A program made the translations under genes and the position numbers. Positions 5,413 through 6,647 of a stretch of 6,647 bases of DNA are shown in pieces; positions within the stretch are counted from its first letter, which is position 1, and the number at the start of each line of letters is the position of its first letter. The stretch is from assembly GCA_022560215.1 (NCBI GenBank), contig JADFTO010000150.1, forward strand, positions 1 to 6,647, read 5' to 3'. Under the pieces are notes generated by a model. The model made no database searches. It was not told the DNA's origin and was given only the letters and a program-made list of their open reading frames with translations. This DNA comes from Pseudomonadota bacterium. Its GTDB lineage: Bacteria > Pseudomonadota > Alphaproteobacteria > Rhodospirillales > 2-02-FULL-58-16.

Positions 5413-6450
5413 ATGGGCACGATGAAGGCGCTGGTCAAAAGGGAAGCCGCCGAAGGGCTGTGGCTGGAAGATGTGCCCATACCGGAAGTCGGCATCAATG
5501 ACGTTTTGATTAAGGTCCTGCGTACCGCAATCTGCGGCACCGACCTGCATATTTATGATTGGAATGCCTGGGCCAGGAAGACCATTCCCGTGCCCATGAT
5601 CGTCGGCCACGAGTTCGTCGGCGAGGTGGTTTCCGTGGGCGCTAACGTGGTTGATTTCCATCCGGGAGAGATCGTATCGGGTGAAGGTCATGTGGTCTGT
5701 GGCCGTTGCCGCAATTGCATGGCCGGCAGGCGGCATCTGTGCGCCAATACCAGCGGTATCGGGGTCGACAGAGCAGGCGCTTTCGCCGAGTTCGTCACCC
5801 TGCCGATGGCCAACATCTGGGAACACCGCCCTGGCATCGACCTGGATGTGGCCTGCCTGTTCGACCCCTTCGGCAACGCCGTGCATACGGCATTGCAGTT
5901 CGATTTGTTCAACGAGGATGTTCTGATTACCGGAGCCGGTCCGATCGGCTGCATGGCGGCGGCGGTGTGCAAGCAGGCCGGCGCCCGTCACATTGTGATC
6001 ACGGATCTGAACCCGTCACGGCTGGAAATGGCGCTGCGACTGGGCGCCACGCGCGCGGTTGATGTGCGCAGCGAAAAGCTAGGCGATGTGCAGAAGGAAC
6101 TGGGCATGTCGGAAGGCTTCGACGTTGGCCTGGAGATGTCCGGCAGCCCGGCGGCGTTCAACGACATGATTTCCAACATGTGTCATGGCGGCAAGATTTC
6201 CCTGCTCGGCATCCCCGAAGGTGACATGTCCATCGACTGGAATTCGGTTATCTTCAACATGCTGACCATCAAGGGCGTCTATGGGAGGGAAATGTATGAA
6301 ACCTGGTATAGGATGTCGGTGATGATCGAATCCGGCCTGGACATCGGCTCGATTATTACGCACCGGCTTCATTACACGGATTTTCACGAAGGCTTCGAGG
6401 AAATGCGCGCCGGGAAAGCGGGTAAGGTGATTTTGGATTGGAGTCGGTAA
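5413..6450 (+). CDS. tdh: L-threonine 3-dehydrogenase
   Basis: This 345-residue cytoplasmic enzyme oxidises L-threonine with NAD+ to 2-amino-3-ketobutyrate, the first step of threonine breakdown to glycine and acetyl-CoA. It is a zinc-dependent medium-chain dehydrogenase and aligns with E. coli Tdh (341 residues) over its whole length. Catalytic zinc ligands appear as C41 in TAICGTDLHIY and H66-E67 in VGHEFVGEVV. The structural zinc site is C96, C99, C102 and C110. H93 in SGEGHV matches the Tdh-specific histidine. The NAD-binding motif GAGPIG is at 174-179 with D198 closing the second strand (VITDLN), and FDPFGNAVHTAL (150-161), EGFDVGLEMSG and IKGVYGREMYETWY (286-299) are diagnostic of Tdh rather than other alcohol dehydrogenases. 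ATG 5413 is chosen for its well-spaced ribosome binding site. It is divergent from the XRE-cupin regulator and is followed 7 bp later by kbl, as in the tdh-kbl pair of E. coli (there in the order kbl-tdh). No residue expected for activity is missing. Confidence 0.96.
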   Translation: MGTMKALVKREAAEGLWLEDVPIPEVGINDVLIKVLRTAICGTDLHIYDWNAWARKTIPVPMIVGHEFVGEVVSVGANVVDFHPGEIVSGEGHVVCGRCRNCMAGRRHLCANTSGIGVDRAGAFAEFVTLPMANIWEHRPGIDLDVACLFDPFGNAVHTALQFDLFNEDVLITGAGPIGCMAAAVCKQAGARHIVITDLNPSRLEMALRLGATRAVDVRSEKLGDVQKELGMSEGFDVGLEMSGSPAAFNDMISNMCHGGKISLLGIPEGDMSIDWNSVIFNMLTIKGVYGREMYETWYRMSVMIESGLDIGSIITHRLHYTDFHEGFEEMRAGKAGKVILDWSR

Positions 6451-6457
6451 ACCCGAC

Positions 6458-6640
6458 ATGTACGGCGAATTCAAAGGGCATCTGCGGCGGCAACTCAACG
6501 CCATTCGCGATGACGGCCTTTACAAGGAAGAGCGTGTCATCACCTCGCCCCAGGGCGACCATGTCGAGGTTCGCGATGGCCGCACAGGCAGACGACGACC
6601 TTTTGCAGGAGCTGGCGGTAGCCGCCGTGCGCAACGTTGA
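6458..6640 (+). pseudogene. kbl: Truncated 2-amino-3-ketobutyrate CoA ligase (glycine C-acetyltransferase)
   Basis: Kbl is a PLP enzyme that splits 2-amino-3-ketobutyrate with CoA to glycine and acetyl-CoA, the step after Tdh. The N-terminus here, MYGEFKGHLRRQLNAIRD then GLYKEERVITSPQGDHV and VRDGR, matches the first 42 or so residues of the roughly 400-residue family (E. coli Kbl begins MRGEFYQQL and has GLFKEERIITS). After DGR (ending at 6583) the expected NFCANNYLGL-type segment is absent in all three forward frames. The frame instead reads an unrelated arginine-rich stretch to a TGA at 6638-6640. The active-site lysine and whole PLP domain are therefore lacking, and the product as written would be a non-functional 60-residue peptide. 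The ATG at 6458 lies 7 bp after the tdh stop, with only a distant GGAG. The break could be a real deletion/rearrangement or an assembly join. Confidence 0.8.
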
Positions 6641-6647
6641 GCGGCGT
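6576..6647 (+). other. Unidentified open frame running off the right edge
   Basis: From an ATG at 6576 a frame different from kbl stays open for 24 codons to the window edge (MAAQADDDLLQELAVAAVRN and four more). Its acidic start and leucine/alanine-rich helix look more protein-like than the kbl frame does over the same bases, so it may be the beginning or interior of another gene joined here. The frame is also open upstream of 6576. I do not recognise it. Confidence 0.25.

Noticed and set aside
5407..5991. A 194-codon minus-strand frame opposite tdh
   Set aside because: It is antisense to a gene with unambiguous full-length Tdh similarity and has no recognisable protein features.

Overview
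This 6.6 kb window is GC-rich over its left two thirds and clearly less GC-rich from about 4715 onward. It looks like accessory chromosome from a high-GC proteobacterium. An alphaproteobacterium is my inference from composition and gene content; no rRNA or other marker in the window proves it. Five protein genes look intact apart from ordinary doubts about starts. Two genes are broken, one at each end.

Left module (1 to about 4715): The window opens with a heavily decayed minus-strand remnant of a mandelate racemase / muconate-lactonizing (enolase superfamily) gene. It is recognisable only as pieces in three reading frames, with an internal deletion and an in-frame stop. Divergent from it are a TauE/SafE-type eight-helix permease and, 40 bp downstream, a TTG-started EamA/DMT ten-helix permease, probably one operon. 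A second EamA/DMT permease of the same subfamily lies convergently on the minus strand. It shares a divergent upstream region with a plus-strand DadA-like FAD-dependent amine/amino-acid oxidoreductase. Together this looks like a small uptake/efflux and oxidation set for an organic or amino acid, with one racemase/dehydratase-type enzyme already lost. The substrate cannot be read from the sequence.

Right module (about 4716 to 6580): A minus-strand XRE-type helix-turn-helix regulator with a C-terminal cupin domain is divergent from a clear L-threonine 3-dehydrogenase (tdh). An 11-bp inverted repeat with one mismatch sits between them, overlapping a perfect TATAAT box. This is a good candidate for the regulator's own operator and for local control of threonine catabolism. 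Seven bases after tdh begins kbl (2-amino-3-ketobutyrate CoA ligase), the expected partner, but Kbl similarity stops after about 42 codons. Unrelated sequence follows to the window edge.

I see no CRISPR array, tRNA, rRNA, transposase or convincing intrinsic terminator. No wholly new system is evident. The points most worth following are the decayed enolase-superfamily gene, the abrupt break in kbl, the composition boundary near 4715, and the operator-like repeat between the XRE-cupin regulator and tdh.
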